Assembly: GCF_009826975.1 (NCBI RefSeq)
Contig: NZ_WUMO01000004.1
Coordinates: 62,001-126,000 of the forward strand
From: Flavobacterium sp. HBTb2-11-1
GTDB taxonomy: Bacteria > Bacteroidota > Bacteroidia > Flavobacteriales > Flavobacteriaceae
Direction: 5' to 3'
Length of the DNA: 64,000 nt
Every line of letters begins with the position of its first letter. Within the stretch, counting starts at the first letter, position 1. Position numbers and translations under genes: made by a program. The notes beneath the pieces are model-generated. The model was not told the DNA's origin and did not search any database. It was given only the letters and a program-made list of their open reading frames with translations. Shown one piece after another: positions 8,026 to 17,823 of the stretch.

Positions 8026-11000
8026 TTAGTTAATCAAAACCCAAGTTCCAGCAGCGATTAATGCCTCAGCTTTTTTGTACTTCATTGTTTCTGTTTTACC
8101 AGTTGCAACTTCCTGAACTGTTACAGTATCATTTCGGTTGATTTTTGGCATATCTCTAACGATAGTTTCAGTAACCTGACGCTGTTGTGTTTCTCCAGCT
8201 TCACGGTTTAAGCTTTCGCTATTTGGAATTTCGTCTTTGCTTAGCTGTAAGTTTTCTTTTGGACGAGCTACCTCTCTTGCTTCGTGAATTTCAGGAGCGT
8301 TTTGAGCAGGTAAGTCACCTTTAAATAAGAATGAAATTACTTCTTTATTAACGTTATCCAACATTCCTCTAAACAAGTTGAAAGCTTCTAATTTGTAGAT
8401 AAGCAATGGATCTTTTTGCTCGTGAACCGCCAATTGAACAGATTGTTTCAATTCGTCCATTTTGCGTAGGTGTTTTTTCCAAGCCTCATCAACAATAGAA
8501 AGTGTGATGTTTTTCTCAAAATCAGCAATCAATTGAGCTCCTTCGCTGTCATAAGCTTTTTTCAAGTCTGTTACCACATTCAAAGTTTTGATTCCGTCTG
8601 TAAATGGAACTACAATTCTTTCGAAATGATTGTTTGGCTCTTCATAAACTCCTTTAATGATTGGGAAAGCTTCTCTTGCGCTTCTTTCAGTTTTTTCTGT
8701 ATAGAATGCTAAGGCTTCTTTGTAAACTTTTCCAGTAACTTCAATATCATTTAATTTTGCAAATTCGGCTTCTGAAATCGGAGATGTAATTCCGAAATAA
8801 CGAATCAAATCAAATTCAAATCCTTTGAAGTCATTCGCCACTTTATTGTTGCTTACGATTAATTCGCAAGTGTCATAAAGCATATTCGCGATATCCAGTT
8901 TCAAACGCTCACCAAACAATGCGTGACGACGACGTTTGTAAACTACTTCACGTTGAGAGTTCATTACGTCATCATATTCTAATAAACGTTTACGAACCCC
9001 AAAGTTGTTTTCTTCTACTTTTTTCTGAGCACGTTCGATAGATTTAGTCATCATAGAATGCTGAATAACTTCACCTTCTTTTAATCCCATTCTGTCCATT
9101 ACTTTCGCAACTCTTTCAGAACCGAATAAACGCATTAAGTTATCTTCAAGGGAAACGTAGAATTGAGAACTTCCTGGATCTCCTTGACGGCCAGAACGAC
9201 CGCGCAACTGTCTGTCTACACGACGAGAATCGTGACGCTCTGTACCAACGATTGCTAAACCTCCCGCAGCTTTTACTTCTGGAGATAATTTAATATCGGT
9301 ACCACGACCAGCCATGTTTGTTGCAATTGTTACAACTCCAGCTTTACCAGCTTCTTCAACGATTTGTGCCTCTTGTTTGTGCATTTTAGCGTTCAATACG
9401 TTGTGTTGGATTCCTCTCATTTTAAGCATACGGCTTAATAACTCTGAAATCTCTACAGAAGTTGTTCCAATCAATACTGGTCTTCCTGCTTTTGATAATT
9501 CAGTAACATCCTCAATTACAGCGTTGAATTTTTCGCGTGTAGTTTTGTAAATGTAATCTTCTTTATCTTGTCTTGCAATCGGACGGTTTGTAGGAATTTC
9601 AACAACATCCAATTTATAGATTTGCCATAACTCGCCAGCTTCTGTAACAGCAGTACCAGTCATACCTGCTAATTTGCTGTACATTCTGAAATAGTTCTGT
9701 AATGTAACTGTTGCAAAAGTTTGAGTTGCAGCTTCAATTTTTACGTTTTCTTTTGCTTCGATCGCTTGGTGAAGACCGTCTGAATAACGACGTCCGTCCA
9801 TGATACGACCTGTCTGCTCATCGACAATCATAATTTTGTTGTCCATGATAACGTACTCTACATCTTTTTCGAATAAAGCATATGCTTTTAAAAGCTGAGT
9901 AAGAGTATGGATACGTTCACTTTTTACGCCAAAATCTTGGAATAATCTTTCTTTGGCTTCAGCTTCCGCGTCTTTATCTAATTTTTGTTTTTCAATAGCA
10001 GCTATTTCTGTTCCGATATCTGGTAAAACGAAGAAATCTGCATCAGTATCTCCAGAAAGGTATTTGATACCGTTGTCTGTCAATTCAACTTGATTGTTTT
10101 TTTCTTCAATCACAAAATACAAAGCTTCGTCAACTTTGTGCATTTCACGATTGTTATCTTGCATATATTGATTTTCAGTTTTTTGAAGCAATTGTTTAAT
10201 TCCTTCTTCACTTAAAAATTTAATTAATGCTTTGTTTTTAGGTAAACTTCTGTAAGCTCTCAATAATTGAAAACCTCCATCTTTTGTATTACCTTCTTTG
10301 ATTAATTTTTTAGCTTCAGCTAAGAAACCATTTGCTAACTGACGTTGTTGTGCAACTAAGTTTTCGATTTTTGGTTTCAATTCGTTGAATTCATGACGAT
10401 CTCCTTGAGGAACCGGTCCAGAAATGATAAGAGGTGTTCTAGCATCATCAATTAATACAGAGTCAACCTCGTCGACAATGGCAAAATTATGTTTTCTCTG
10501 CACTAAATCGCTAGGCGAGTGCGCCATGTTATCTCTTAGGTAGTCAAAACCAAATTCGTTGTTGGTTCCGTAAGTGATATCCGCATCGTAAGCTTTTTTT
10601 CTAGCTTCTGTACTTGGTTGGTGATTGTCGATACAGTCAACAGATAAACCGTGGAACTCGAATAAAGGAGCTTTCCATGTGCTATCACGTTTCGCTAAGT
10701 AGTCGTTCACCGTTACTAAGTGAACTCCGTTTCCTGTCAAAGCATTTAAGTAAAGTGGAAGAGTAGCTACCAAAGTTTTACCTTCTCCCGTTTGCATTTC
10801 GGCAACTTTACCTTCATGCAATACCATACCACCAATTAACTGAACATCGTAGTGAATCATGTCCCAAGTGATGTCTTTTCCGGCAGCATTCCATTTGTTA
10901 GCCCAAATAGCTTTATCACCATCAATAGTGATATATGATTTTGTTGCTGAAAACTCGCGATCTTTTGGAGTTGCTGTAACTTCAATGTATGAGTTTTCTT

Positions 11001-11370
11001 TAAAACGGCGAGCCGTTTCTTTTACAACAGAAAAAGCTTCTGGAAGAATTTCCATTAAAGTTTTTTCTGAGATTTCATAAGCTTCTTTTTCAAGAGCATC
11101 TATTGCATCATAAAAGTCTTCTCTTTTATCGATGTCTTCGATGTTTTCTACTTCGGCTTTCAGCGAAGCAATTTTAGCATCTTTTTCAGCTCTAGCTTCT
11201 TTGATTCTATCTTTAAAATAAACGGTTCTTCCTCTTAATTCGTCGTTTGTAAGACTCATTAAAGGAGCTTCGAATGTTTTAATTTTATTTAAGTAAGGTT
11301 GTAAAGCTTTGACATCTTTCTGCGACTTATCGCCGACAAAGACTTTAATAATACTGTTTATGAAACTCAT
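8026..11370 (-). CDS. secA: Protein translocase ATPase SecA
   Basis: This 1114-aa preprotein translocase motor drives secretion through SecYEG. Visible DEAD motor motifs are [15 protein letters not shown] (Walker A), [20 protein letters not shown] (Walker B region), [10 protein letters not shown] and [16 protein letters not shown]. It is longer than E. coli SecA (901 aa) because of insertions such as the stretch about residues 330-500, which is normal in Bacteroidota. The C-terminal tail contains no cysteine, so the zinc-binding SecB/lipid-interacting domain of proteobacterial SecA is absent. The tail ends instead in [21 protein letters not shown]. It lies downstream of a DUF2795 gene, separated by a hairpin. 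Confidence 0.97.
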   Translation of the reverse strand: MSFINSIIKVFVGDKSQKDVKALQPYLNKIKTFEAPLMSLTNDELRGRTVYFKDRIKEARAEKDAKIASLKAEVENIEDIDKREDFYDAIDALEKEAYEISEKTLMEILPEAFSVVKETARRFKENSYIEVTATPKDREFSATKSYITIDGDKAIWANKWNAAGKDITWDMIHYDVQLIGGMVLHEGKVAEMQTGEGKTLVATLPLYLNALTGNGVHLVTVNDYLAKRDSTWKAPLFEFHGLSVDCIDNHQPSTEARKKAYDADITYGTNNEFGFDYLRDNMAHSPSDLVQRKHNFAIVDEVDSVLIDDARTPLIISGPVPQGDRHEFNELKPKIENLVAQQRQLANGFLAEAKKLIKEGNTKDGGFQLLRAYRSLPKNKALIKFLSEEGIKQLLQKTENQYMQDNNREMHKVDEALYFVIEEKNNQVELTDNGIKYLSGDTDADFFVLPDIGTEIAAIEKQKLDKDAEAEAKERLFQDFGVKSERIHTLTQLLKAYALFEKDVEYVIMDNKIMIVDEQTGRIMDGRRYSDGLHQAIEAKENVKIEAATQTFATVTLQNYFRMYSKLAGMTGTAVTEAGELWQIYKLDVVEIPTNRPIARQDKEDYIYKTTREKFNAVIEDVTELSKAGRPVLIGTTSVEISELLSRMLKMRGIQHNVLNAKMHKQEAQIVEEAGKAGVVTIATNMAGRGTDIKLSPEVKAAGGLAIVGTERHDSRRVDRQLRGRSGRQGDPGSSQFYVSLEDNLMRLFGSERVAKVMDRMGLKEGEVIQHSMMTKSIERAQKKVEENNFGVRKRLLEYDDVMNSQREVVYKRRRHALFGERLKLDIANMLYDTCELIVSNNKVANDFKGFEFDLIRYFGITSPISEAEFAKLNDIEVTGKVYKEALAFYTEKTERSAREAFPIIKGVYEEPNNHFERIVVPFTDGIKTLNVVTDLKKAYDSEGAQLIADFEKNITLSIVDEAWKKHLRKMDELKQSVQLAVHEQKDPLLIYKLEAFNLFRGMLDNVNKEVISFLFKGDLPAQNAPEIHEAREVARPKENLQLSKDEIPNSESLNREAGETQQRQVTETIVRDMPKINRNDTVTVQEVATGKTETMKYKKAEALIAAGTWVLIN

Positions 11371-11416
11371 GATTTATTGTATTTCTTTTATTATATAATA
11401 TGTATTTGAACCAAAA

Positions 11417-11442
11417 AAAAAGTCTCTATGATGAGACTTTTT
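11417..11442 (-). terminator. Terminator after the DUF2795 gene
   Basis: Ten-base arms (11417-11426 and 11433-11442, core AGTCTC/GAGACT) enclose a 6-base loop. On the minus strand the stem runs into a U-rich tract from the A run at 11413-11421. It separates the small gene from secA. Confidence 0.75.
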
Positions 11443-11457
11443 CCTTTGGTTTATTTT

Positions 11458-11679
11458 TTAATATTCATCCTCATTCCAAAGATAATCTTCGTCTGTTGGA
11501 TAATCAGGCCAAATTTCTTCCATTGATTCATATATCTCACCTTCATCTTCGATTGACTGAAGGTTTTCTACTACCTCTAATGGAGCACCAGCTCTAATGG
11601 CGTAGTCAATAAGTTCATCTTTGTTAGCAGGCCATGGCGCATCACTTAAATAAGATGCTAATTCTAATGTCCAATACAT
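11458..11679 (-). CDS. DUF2795-type small acidic protein
   Basis: This 73-aa acidic protein starts MYWTLELASYLSDAPWPANKDELIDYAIRAGAP. The pattern of a short helix, then WPA(T/N)K.ELI.YA...GAP..V..NL, is that of DUF2795, a small domain common in Bacteroidota and Actinobacteria. The C-terminal third is very acidic (IWPDYPTDEDYLWNEDEY). Function is unknown. The gene is conserved next to secA in related genomes to my recollection, which I could not check. It is single, with its own terminator. Confidence 0.8.
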   Translation of the reverse strand: MYWTLELASYLSDAPWPANKDELIDYAIRAGAPLEVVENLQSIEDEGEIYESMEEIWPDYPTDEDYLWNEDEY

Positions 11680-11769
11680 CTGTTATCTGTTTAGTTTGTG
11701 CAAAAATAAATTTTTTACTGAAAAAGACAAGTAAATTTTGATTTATTTTAATAAAATTTAAGAACGTCA

Positions 11770-11912
11770 ATTGCTAAATTCCAATTTTTAAATTCCAAAC
11801 CCCAAAAAAGGCAGTTATAGCGCCTAGTTTCGGAATTTTATTATGTAATTTAAATTCCTGGATTTTTACTTTTTCCTTGGAATTTGGGATTTCAAAAATT
11901 TGGAATTTCCAG
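11770..11912. repeat. AATTCC-family composite inverted repeat
   Basis: Between the DUF2795 gene and the cobalamin adenosyltransferase, AAATTCCAA-type words (11770-11800) face their inverted form (GGAATTTGGGATTTC...TTGGAATTTCC, about 11875-11912). The middle holds a GC-richer bit around 11811-11838. No coding potential is seen. Similar words recur at 51650-51687. Confidence 0.6.
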
Positions 11913-11917
11913 AAGAT

Positions 11918-12487
11918 TTATTTTCTGGGTATCCATTTCACTTCCTCCGCTTTTAAGTCAGAAGACAACTTCCGTGCCAAGACAAAAAGATAGTCAGAAA
12001 GTCGGTTTAAGTACTGTATTGCTATTTCTGGAACGTGTTCATTATGACTTAAATGTACTGCTAAACGCTCTGCACGCCGGCAAATACAGCGCGCTATATG
12101 ACAATGTGACACGGTTGGGTGTCCGCCAGGTAAAACGAAATGAGTCATTGGTGGAAGGCTCTCGTCCATTTTATCTATTTCGTTTTCGAGTAATTCAATA
12201 TCGGAGTCAATTATACCAAGATTTTGTAAGCGAAGTTTTCCGTTTTTTAAAACTTCTTTCTCTTGTGGAGTTGCCAAAATGGCACCAACCGTAAAAAGGC
12301 GATCTTGGATTTCGATTAAAATGGTTTTGTAATGCGAATCCATTTCCTGATCGCGAATTAATCCAATATAAGAATTCAGCTCATCAACAGTTCCATAACT
12401 GTCAATTCTGATGTGATCTTTTGGTACGCGAGTTCCTCCAAAAAGAGCTGTTGTGCCTTTATCGCCTGTTTTGGTATATACTTTCAT
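11918..12487 (-). CDS. ATP:cob(I)alamin adenosyltransferase (PduO type)
   Basis: The 189-aa product starts MKVYTKTGDKGTTALFGGTR, the classic ATP-binding N-terminus of PduO/MMAB adenosyltransferases, and ends with the helix containing LNRLSDYLFVLAR. It converts cob(I)alamin to adenosylcobalamin. An in-frame ATG further upstream (12562) would add 25 residues, but that stretch is simply the translation of a repeat element (12494-12535), so I take the ATG at 12485-12487. It follows the ABC ATPase gene on the same strand. A B12-dependent role elsewhere, for example methylmalonyl-CoA mutase, is implied. Confidence 0.9.
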   Translation of the reverse strand: MKVYTKTGDKGTTALFGGTRVPKDHIRIDSYGTVDELNSYIGLIRDQEMDSHYKTILIEIQDRLFTVGAILATPQEKEVLKNGKLRLQNLGIIDSDIELLENEIDKMDESLPPMTHFVLPGGHPTVSHCHIARCICRRAERLAVHLSHNEHVPEIAIQYLNRLSDYLFVLARKLSSDLKAEEVKWIPRK

Positions 12488-12493
12488 TTTTTT

Positions 12494-12535
12494 AAAGATG
12501 CTAAGGTTCTGAGGTGCTGAGATGCTAAGTTTTTC
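12494..12535. repeat. GATGCTAAG/CTCAG-word repeat upstream of the cobalamin adenosyltransferase
   Basis: AAGATGCTAAGGTTCTGAGG followed by TGCTGAGATGCTAAG is made of recurring short words. Its reverse complement closely matches 55345-55386 (CTTAGCATCTCAG...CCTCAGAATCTT). It is intergenic but happens to be open in the frame of the downstream gene. Confidence 0.65.
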
Positions 12536-12570
12536 TTCTGTTGCGATTAGGCAATTAACCAATTAAACGG

Positions 12571-13263
12571 TTAAACAGATTTTTTCGTGTCGCTTTCAAT
12601 TAAACCATCTCGTAAACGGATAATTCTGTGAGCATACGCAGCAATATCTTCTTCGTGAGTTACTAGGATTACAGTATTTCCTTGTGCATGAATGTCTCCG
12701 AAAAGCTTCATAATTTCAACAGAAGTTTTACTGTCTAAGTTTCCGGTTGGCTCATCGGCCAGAATTATAGAAGGCTTGTTGACCAAAGCGCGGGCAACAG
12801 CAACACGCTGGCGCTGTCCTCCAGAAAGCTGATTGGGCTGGTGATCCATTCTGTCTGCCAGATTAACCTGTTTTAAAACCTCGGTTGCGCGGGCCATTCT
12901 TTCAGATTTTCCGTAACCGGCATAAATCATTGGCAAGGCAACATTATCTAAGGCAGTTGTTCTTGGTAAAAGATTGAAGGTCTGAAAAACGAAACCAATT
13001 TCTTTGTTTCTAATTTCGGCCAATTCATCATCTTTCATTTTGCTGACATCTTTTCCATTTAAAATATAACGACCCGAAGTTGGCGTATCTAAACAGCCCA
13101 ATAAATTCATTAATGTAGATTTTCCTGATCCAGAAGGTCCCATTAAAGCAACATATTCGCCTTTTTGTATTTCTAGATCTATTCCCTTTAAAACATAAAC
13201 TATCTCATTTCCTAAAGTAAAATTTCGTTTGATGTCGGTTATTTTAATTAATGGTTCAGCCAT
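12571..13263 (-). CDS. ABC transporter ATP-binding protein (LolD/MacB family)
   Basis: The 230-aa ATPase has Walker [11 protein letters not shown]-loop [10 protein letters not shown], signature [15 protein letters not shown] and Walker [14 protein letters not shown], followed by [15 protein letters not shown]. The whole pattern is that of the LolD/MacB/FtsE-like group that powers MacB-type permeases for lipoproteins, peptides or drugs. No permease gene lies beside it, so its partner must be encoded elsewhere. It stands upstream of the cobalamin adenosyltransferase (gap about 80 bases with a repeat), and a shared transcript is possible. Confidence 0.93.
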   Translation of the reverse strand: MAEPLIKITDIKRNFTLGNEIVYVLKGIDLEIQKGEYVALMGPSGSGKSTLMNLLGCLDTPTSGRYILNGKDVSKMKDDELAEIRNKEIGFVFQTFNLLPRTTALDNVALPMIYAGYGKSERMARATEVLKQVNLADRMDHQPNQLSGGQRQRVAVARALVNKPSIILADEPTGNLDSKTSVEIMKLFGDIHAQGNTVILVTHEEDIAAYAHRIIRLRDGLIESDTKKSV

Positions 13264-13554
13264 TTTAGTTTACAATTTTGGATTTAAAAGTACAAAACAC
13301 TTTTGAATAAGTAGTTGATAATTAGTTTTTGTTACAAATCGTTTTGGCGTACAATAAAACCGAGATAATTAATAAATAGATTTTTTTAAACAAAAGCGGT
13401 TATATAATTCAGAATTAATTTTGCGTAATTCTCATTATTTGTGATGTTTTATAGTTTTAAAATGTTTTTTATTTTAAAAATGTGATAATAATGTAATTTA
13501 TTAGAATTGGTATTAAGTAAATTTGAATATATCAATTAATTAATAACTAAGATT

Positions 13555-14214
13555 ATGAAAAACATAAAAATAACTACAGGAATTGCAGTATTAGTATTGG
13601 CATTAACATCATGTAAAGATGAAAAACAAGAAAGAGCTCAGAAAACAGTAGAAAGTTATGTAGTGTATGTTGACTCTGTTAAAAATGTTGCTGCCGCTGA
13701 TTTGAAAGACAATTGGAAAAGCGTAGAAGCTGAATACGACAGAAGATCTCAAGAAGCTCAAGCCGCTTTAGCAGATATTAAAGACAATGCTGCTGCGACT
13801 GAAAAAGTAAATGCAAGTAAAATTAAATACGAAGAATTTAAAAAAGAATTGACCGCCCAATTTGCCCCTCCAGCTCCTAGTCCGAAACAGCAGTTAAGAG
13901 ATGCTTTGTTTGGCGCAGGAAAAATTGGTGACGATATGAATTTTAGTTGGGTTAATGCCCAAAATATTCATAGTGTTTATCAGCAGTTTGTTCATACTGT
14001 AGAAAATAATAAAGATAAATATTCTAGAGAAGACTGGGATGAAATCAAATTAATGTATGAAGCGCTTGATAGCCGTAAAAATACAGTTGAGAAAGAAGGT
14101 TTGTCAGCCGAGGATAACAGAAAAATTGCTGGTTTGAAAATTAAGTTTGCACCAATGTATACTGTAAACAGAATGGGAGCTAAATCTGAAGAAAACAAAG
14201 AAGCAAAAAAATAG
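13555..14214 (+). CDS. Putative lipoprotein, helical, function unknown
   Basis: The 219-aa product starts MKNIKITTGIAVLVLALTSC, a lipoprotein signal with the lipobox cysteine at residue 20. The mature part is rich in Lys, Glu, Ala and Asp and predicted helical (KDEKQERAQKTVESYVVYVDSVKN, then two heptad-like stretches). I recognise no catalytic motif. It resembles periplasmic DUF lipoproteins of Bacteroidota, perhaps DUF6565, but I cannot verify that. A TAAATTTG -7 box sits at 13518-13525, 29 bases before the start. It converges on the methyltransferase gene across a terminator. Confidence 0.75.
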   Translation: MKNIKITTGIAVLVLALTSCKDEKQERAQKTVESYVVYVDSVKNVAAADLKDNWKSVEAEYDRRSQEAQAALADIKDNAAATEKVNASKIKYEEFKKELTAQFAPPAPSPKQQLRDALFGAGKIGDDMNFSWVNAQNIHSVYQQFVHTVENNKDKYSREDWDEIKLMYEALDSRKNTVEKEGLSAEDNRKIAGLKIKFAPMYTVNRMGAKSEENKEAKK

Positions 14215-14240
14215 ATTTGTAAATTTTGAATTAGAAAATG

Positions 14241-14270
14241 AAAAAGACGATCAGAAATGATCGTCTTTTT
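14241..14270. terminator. Bidirectional terminator
   Basis: Thirteen-base arms (14241-14253 and 14258-14270, core GACGATCA/TGATCGTC) close a GAAA tetraloop and carry A and T tracts, ending both the lipoprotein gene and the convergent methyltransferase gene, whose stop is at 14271. Confidence 0.85.
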
Positions 14271-15050
14271 TTATGTTCGTATTATAAAATGCTCTTTCGG
14301 CTGTTCCCTTCGAAAGAACACAAAACCCCATTGAAAAGTGTCAATTGTGACTTTTACCTGAGGATGGGTTTTAATCATTTCCCAAGCTTCTTCCATGTCT
14401 TCTGACCAATGGATATCATCGAAAATCCAAACAGAATCATTGTTGATTGTTGGTAATAGAAGTTCAAAATATTCTAAAGTTGCTTTTTTAGAATGATTTC
14501 CGTCAAAGTATATCAGATCGTAATTTGCTGCTTGAATGTTTTCGGAAATTAAAAAAGATTCAAATTCAGAAATTACATTTTCAACATTATTGCAATCAAA
14601 TTCAGTTAATTGATTTTTAGCGACATTTGCGGTGTTTGGACAGCCTTCAATTGTAATGACTTTTGCTTTTGGATTTCCTAAAGCCAATGCAGAAGTTGCT
14701 AAACCTAAAGATGTTCCTATTTCTAGGATGTTTTCTGGTTTAAAGTAATTGGTAACTCGAAATAATAATTCGGCACGTTTTGGTGAAATTCCCGCTGTTT
14801 GCGCAATCTTAGAAACCTGTCTTCTGTTTGATTTAAAAACTTTCGACCCTGCTCCAAAATCGGTTACTTCGATGAAATTTTTATTTTCTAAAAGCGATTT
14901 TCGGTACTTTTTTAGAATTAGATATTCTGGTTTGGACTTCTTATCATAAAAGCATTTTGTCAGCAAACTAAAAACAAATGGCGAATGAACCGCATGTTCG
15001 TTTTTAGAATGCCAAAGAAATTTTAGATAAGATTGTATTTGAAAAAGCAT
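14271..15050 (-). CDS. Class I SAM-dependent methyltransferase
   Basis: This 259-aa protein has the SAM-binding motif I ILEIGTSLGLATSALAL, an acidic end of strand 2 in VITIEGCP, and YDLIYFDGNHSKKATLEYFELLL with NDSVWIFDDIHWSEDMEEAW. That arrangement is typical of Methyltransf_24/O-methyltransferase-like enzymes that modify small molecules or sugars. The first 40 residues resemble a common Bacteroidota N-terminus (YLKFLWHSKNEHAVHSPFVF). The substrate is unknown. It lies downstream of the FKBP gene with a 21-base gap and may be co-transcribed with it. Confidence 0.88.
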   Translation of the reverse strand: MLFQIQSYLKFLWHSKNEHAVHSPFVFSLLTKCFYDKKSKPEYLILKKYRKSLLENKNFIEVTDFGAGSKVFKSNRRQVSKIAQTAGISPKRAELLFRVTNYFKPENILEIGTSLGLATSALALGNPKAKVITIEGCPNTANVAKNQLTEFDCNNVENVISEFESFLISENIQAANYDLIYFDGNHSKKATLEYFELLLPTINNDSVWIFDDIHWSEDMEEAWEMIKTHPQVKVTIDTFQWGFVFFRREQPKEHFIIRT

Positions 15051-15071
15051 TTAGAAATCGGGAATGAAATA

Positions 15072-15545
15072 TTAATTTACTTTAATCAATTTCACGTCAA
15101 AAATAAGAACTGATCCAGCTGGTATTCCAGGGCGTGAATAACTCCCATAAGCTAAATGTGAAGGAATAAGCAAAACTCCGCTTCCGCCTTCTTTAAAATA
15201 CGGAATTCCTTCTGTCCAGCCTTTAATTACTTCAGAAAGTGGAAATGTAATGCCGCTCGAATTACTTTGGTCAAAAATATTTCCATTGGTGAAATAGCCT
15301 TTGTATGCCACAGTTACTTTTGAAGAAGCAGTTGGCTGCGCCCCAGTTCCAGGTTCGTTAATGATATAATATAAACCAGACTCGCTTTTGGTTGCAGTTA
15401 AATTATTTTTGGTTAAATAATCTGTGATTTCTTTGTCGTTTTCTTGCGTGTAATCTTTTGGAGGAGTTGCAGGTGTATCTTTCTCAGAGTTTGCACAAGA
15501 AATGAATAATGTTAAAGTAAATACTGCGGCTAATAATTTTTTCAT
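15072..15545 (-). CDS. FKBP-type peptidyl-prolyl isomerase lipoprotein
   Basis: The 157-aa protein has a lipoprotein signal (MKKLLAAVFTLTLFISCANS, Cys17) and then an FKBP domain from about residue 45: KVTVAYKGYFTNGNIFDQS, VIKGWTEGIPYFKEGG, LLIPSHLAYG, IPAGSVLIFDVKLI. It should assist folding at Pro bonds in the periplasm or on the outer membrane. Active-site residues such as the Tyr, Phe-Asp and Trp of the pocket are visible. An uncharacterised 25-residue linker follows the lipobox. It is close to the methyltransferase gene downstream. Confidence 0.92.
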   Translation of the reverse strand: MKKLLAAVFTLTLFISCANSEKDTPATPPKDYTQENDKEITDYLTKNNLTATKSESGLYYIINEPGTGAQPTASSKVTVAYKGYFTNGNIFDQSNSSGITFPLSEVIKGWTEGIPYFKEGGSGVLLIPSHLAYGSYSRPGIPAGSVLIFDVKLIKVN

Positions 15546-15590
15546 TGTGTATTTTTTAATGACGGGTAAATATAGGAAATTGAAGGATGT

Positions 15591-15638
15591 TTTCAGGTTT
15601 CAAGTTATTGTCGGAACGTGAAACTTTAAACCTGAAAC
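15591..15638. repeat. CAGGTTTCAAGTTT-type inverted repeat
   Basis: TTTCAGGTTTCAAGTT (15591-15606) faces AACTTTAAACCTGAAA (about 15622-15637) between the FKBP and ABC-F genes, as an imperfect stem. The same word family appears inside a coding sequence at 44499-44537. Confidence 0.6.
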
Positions 15639-15646
15639 AAAAATAA

Positions 15647-17509
15647 TTATCCTTCAAGTTTAGCAGAAAGTTCAAACCAGCGTTCTTCTTTTGCGTCTAT
15701 TTTGTTTATGATATTTTGAAGTTCATTCGCTTTTTTCTCGATATCAGCATCAGCAACTTTTCCGTCAGAGAATAATTGTTCAATTTTAGCTTTTTCGATT
15801 TCTAAATCTTTAATTTCTCGTTCGATTTTCTGATATTCTTTTTGTTCGTTAAAGCTTAAATTTCCAGTCGGATTATTTTGTTTCCAATCTTTCTTTTCAG
15901 CTTTGTTTTCTTCTTTTTGAGCAACATCGGCACTGTCTTCATAAGCTCTAAAATCAGAATAGTTTCCTGGGAAATTCTCGATTTCGCCCTGTCCTCTAAA
16001 AACAAATAGATAATCGACAATTTTATCCATGAAATAACGGTCGTGGGAAACCACCAATAAACATCCTGGATAATCTAAAAGGAAACTTTCTAGAACGTTA
16101 AGTGTTACAATATCCAAATCGTTTGTTGGCTCATCAAGAATCAAGAAGTTTGGATTCTGAATTAAAACCGTACATAAATACAAACGTTTTAACTCGCCAC
16201 CACTTAATTTCTCCACATAATCATATTGCTTTTTCGCGTCAAAAAGAAAACGCTCTAACAATTGTGAAGCCGAGATGATCTTTCCTTTTGCCAGCGGAAT
16301 ATATTCTCCGTATTCTTTAATAACATCGATAACGCGCTGACCTGGTTTTGGATTAATTCCAGATTGCGTATAATAACCCACTTTTATCGTGTCACCTTTT
16401 ACAACGCGCCCGCTGTCTGGCGGAATTGTTCCTGTAAGCAGGTTTAAGAAAGTAGATTTTCCAGTTCCGTTTTTACCGATAATTCCGATTCTTTCTCCAC
16501 GTTGGAAATCAAAACTGAAATTGTCCAGAATAACACGGTCTTTGAATTTTTTAGAAAGTTTATGAAGCTCGATAATTTTGCTTCCCATTCTTTCCATATT
16601 AATTTCAAGCTCAACTTTGTTTTCTTTTCGTCGGCTTTGTGCTTTTTCTTTAATAATGTAAAAGTCATCCTGACGCGATTTAGATTTGGTAGTTCTCGCT
16701 TTCGGCTGGCGGCGCATCCATTCTAATTCTTTTACAAAAAGGTTTTTCGCTTTGTCAATACTGGCGTTTTCAGAAGTGATTCTTTCTTCTTTTTTCTGAA
16801 GATAGTAAGAGTAATTTCCTCTATATTGATACAACTTTCCGTTGTCTAATTCGATAATTTCATTACAAACACGTTCCAAAAAGAAACGGTCGTGCGTTAC
16901 CATAAATAGCGTAATATTTTCTTTGGCAAAATAACTTTCGAGCCATTCGATCATTTCAAGATCTAAGTGGTTGGTTGGCTCATCTAGAATCAATAAATCT
17001 GGGCGATTGATTAGAATTATAGCCAATGAAAGACGTTTTTTCTGTCCTCCAGAAAGATTTTTTACTTTAAGTTTAAAATCTTCCAGTTTTAATTTAAATA
17101 AAATCTGTTTGTATTGTGTTTCAAAATCCCATGCATTGTGCTGATCCATCGCGTCGAAAGCTTTTTGGTAAGCTTCTTCGTCTGAAGGATTTTCTAAAGC
17201 CTTTTCATAAGCTTCAATAACTTTAAGCGTTTCATTGTCTGAAGCGAAAATACTTTCTTCAATCGTAAGTTCATCCTGAAGATTATTGTCTTGAGAAAGA
17301 AATGCCATTCTGATTCCTTTTCTTAAAACAACTTGTCCTGTATCTGGTTCTTCCAATCCGTTAATGATGCTCATCATCGTGGTTTTTCCAGAGCCATTTT
17401 TTGCAATAAAAGCGATTTTTTGGTCTTTGTTGATTCCAAAAGAAATGTTATCAAAAAGGACTCTTTCGCCAAATGACTTCGATATATTTTCTACAGATAA
17501 GTAATTCAT
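15647..17509 (-). CDS. ABC-F family ATPase (Uup-like)
   Basis: This 620-aa soluble protein has two ABC domains: Walker A KNGSGKTT and GKNGTGKST, signatures LSGGQKKRLSLA and LSGGELKRLYLC, and Walker B LLILDEPTNHLD and FLILDEPTNDLD. Between them is the charged ABC-F linker (MRRQPKARTTKSKSRQDDF), and a C-terminal coiled coil (about 545-610) like that of Uup follows. No membrane segment is present. ABC-F proteins act on ribosomes, as translation factors or antibiotic protection. Nothing here points to a resistance-type linker, so a housekeeping role is more likely. Confidence 0.93.
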   Translation of the reverse strand: MNYLSVENISKSFGERVLFDNISFGINKDQKIAFIAKNGSGKTTMMSIINGLEEPDTGQVVLRKGIRMAFLSQDNNLQDELTIEESIFASDNETLKVIEAYEKALENPSDEEAYQKAFDAMDQHNAWDFETQYKQILFKLKLEDFKLKVKNLSGGQKKRLSLAIILINRPDLLILDEPTNHLDLEMIEWLESYFAKENITLFMVTHDRFFLERVCNEIIELDNGKLYQYRGNYSYYLQKKEERITSENASIDKAKNLFVKELEWMRRQPKARTTKSKSRQDDFYIIKEKAQSRRKENKVELEINMERMGSKIIELHKLSKKFKDRVILDNFSFDFQRGERIGIIGKNGTGKSTFLNLLTGTIPPDSGRVVKGDTIKVGYYTQSGINPKPGQRVIDVIKEYGEYIPLAKGKIISASQLLERFLFDAKKQYDYVEKLSGGELKRLYLCTVLIQNPNFLILDEPTNDLDIVTLNVLESFLLDYPGCLLVVSHDRYFMDKIVDYLFVFRGQGEIENFPGNYSDFRAYEDSADVAQKEENKAEKKDWKQNNPTGNLSFNEQKEYQKIEREIKDLEIEKAKIEQLFSDGKVADADIEKKANELQNIINKIDAKEERWFELSAKLEG

Positions 17510-17823
17510 TTTTTTAAGTTGTTTGAAATTAGAATTTTACATTGTGTTTTTACTTGTAGAGTTCTAATTGAGTCTTTAGTATTAAAAGACTGTTATTCTT
17601 TTTATTTTACAGGCAAAGATACCCTTTTGAACGTAACAAAAAAAAGATAGCAATAAGCTATCTTTCTAAAATATTTTTTAAATAATTAACTAACTCTTTT
17701 TGTCTTTTTAGATCGCTAAAAGATTTTTGGAGGTGCTGTTAATTGGGGACATAAAGTTTCTGAGATAAAAGATCTTAGGCTACCTGGGCGAGCAAAGTTT
17801 AATCTGATTATTCACAGGCAGCA
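17510..17823. other. Intergenic stretch with a terminator hairpin
   Basis: 314 bases without a gene. It holds a minus-strand terminator (17644-17666) roughly mid-way and an AT-rich upstream region for the ABC-F gene. The part 17735-17820 (TTAATTGGGGACATAAAG onward) is slightly GC-richer but has no long reading frame and no stem that I could make out. I see no RNA gene. Confidence 0.6.
17644..17666 (-). terminator. Terminator hairpin
   Basis: AAAGATAGC (17644-17652) pairs with GCTATCTTT (17658-17666) across an AATAA loop. On the minus strand the stem is followed by a U run (A tract 17638-17646). It would end transcripts of the secreted protein gene at 17824, although 160 bases away. Confidence 0.65.

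Noticed and set aside
12571..13263. ATPase as part of a full ABC transporter operon
   Set aside because: No permease gene lies nearby, so only the ATPase is called.
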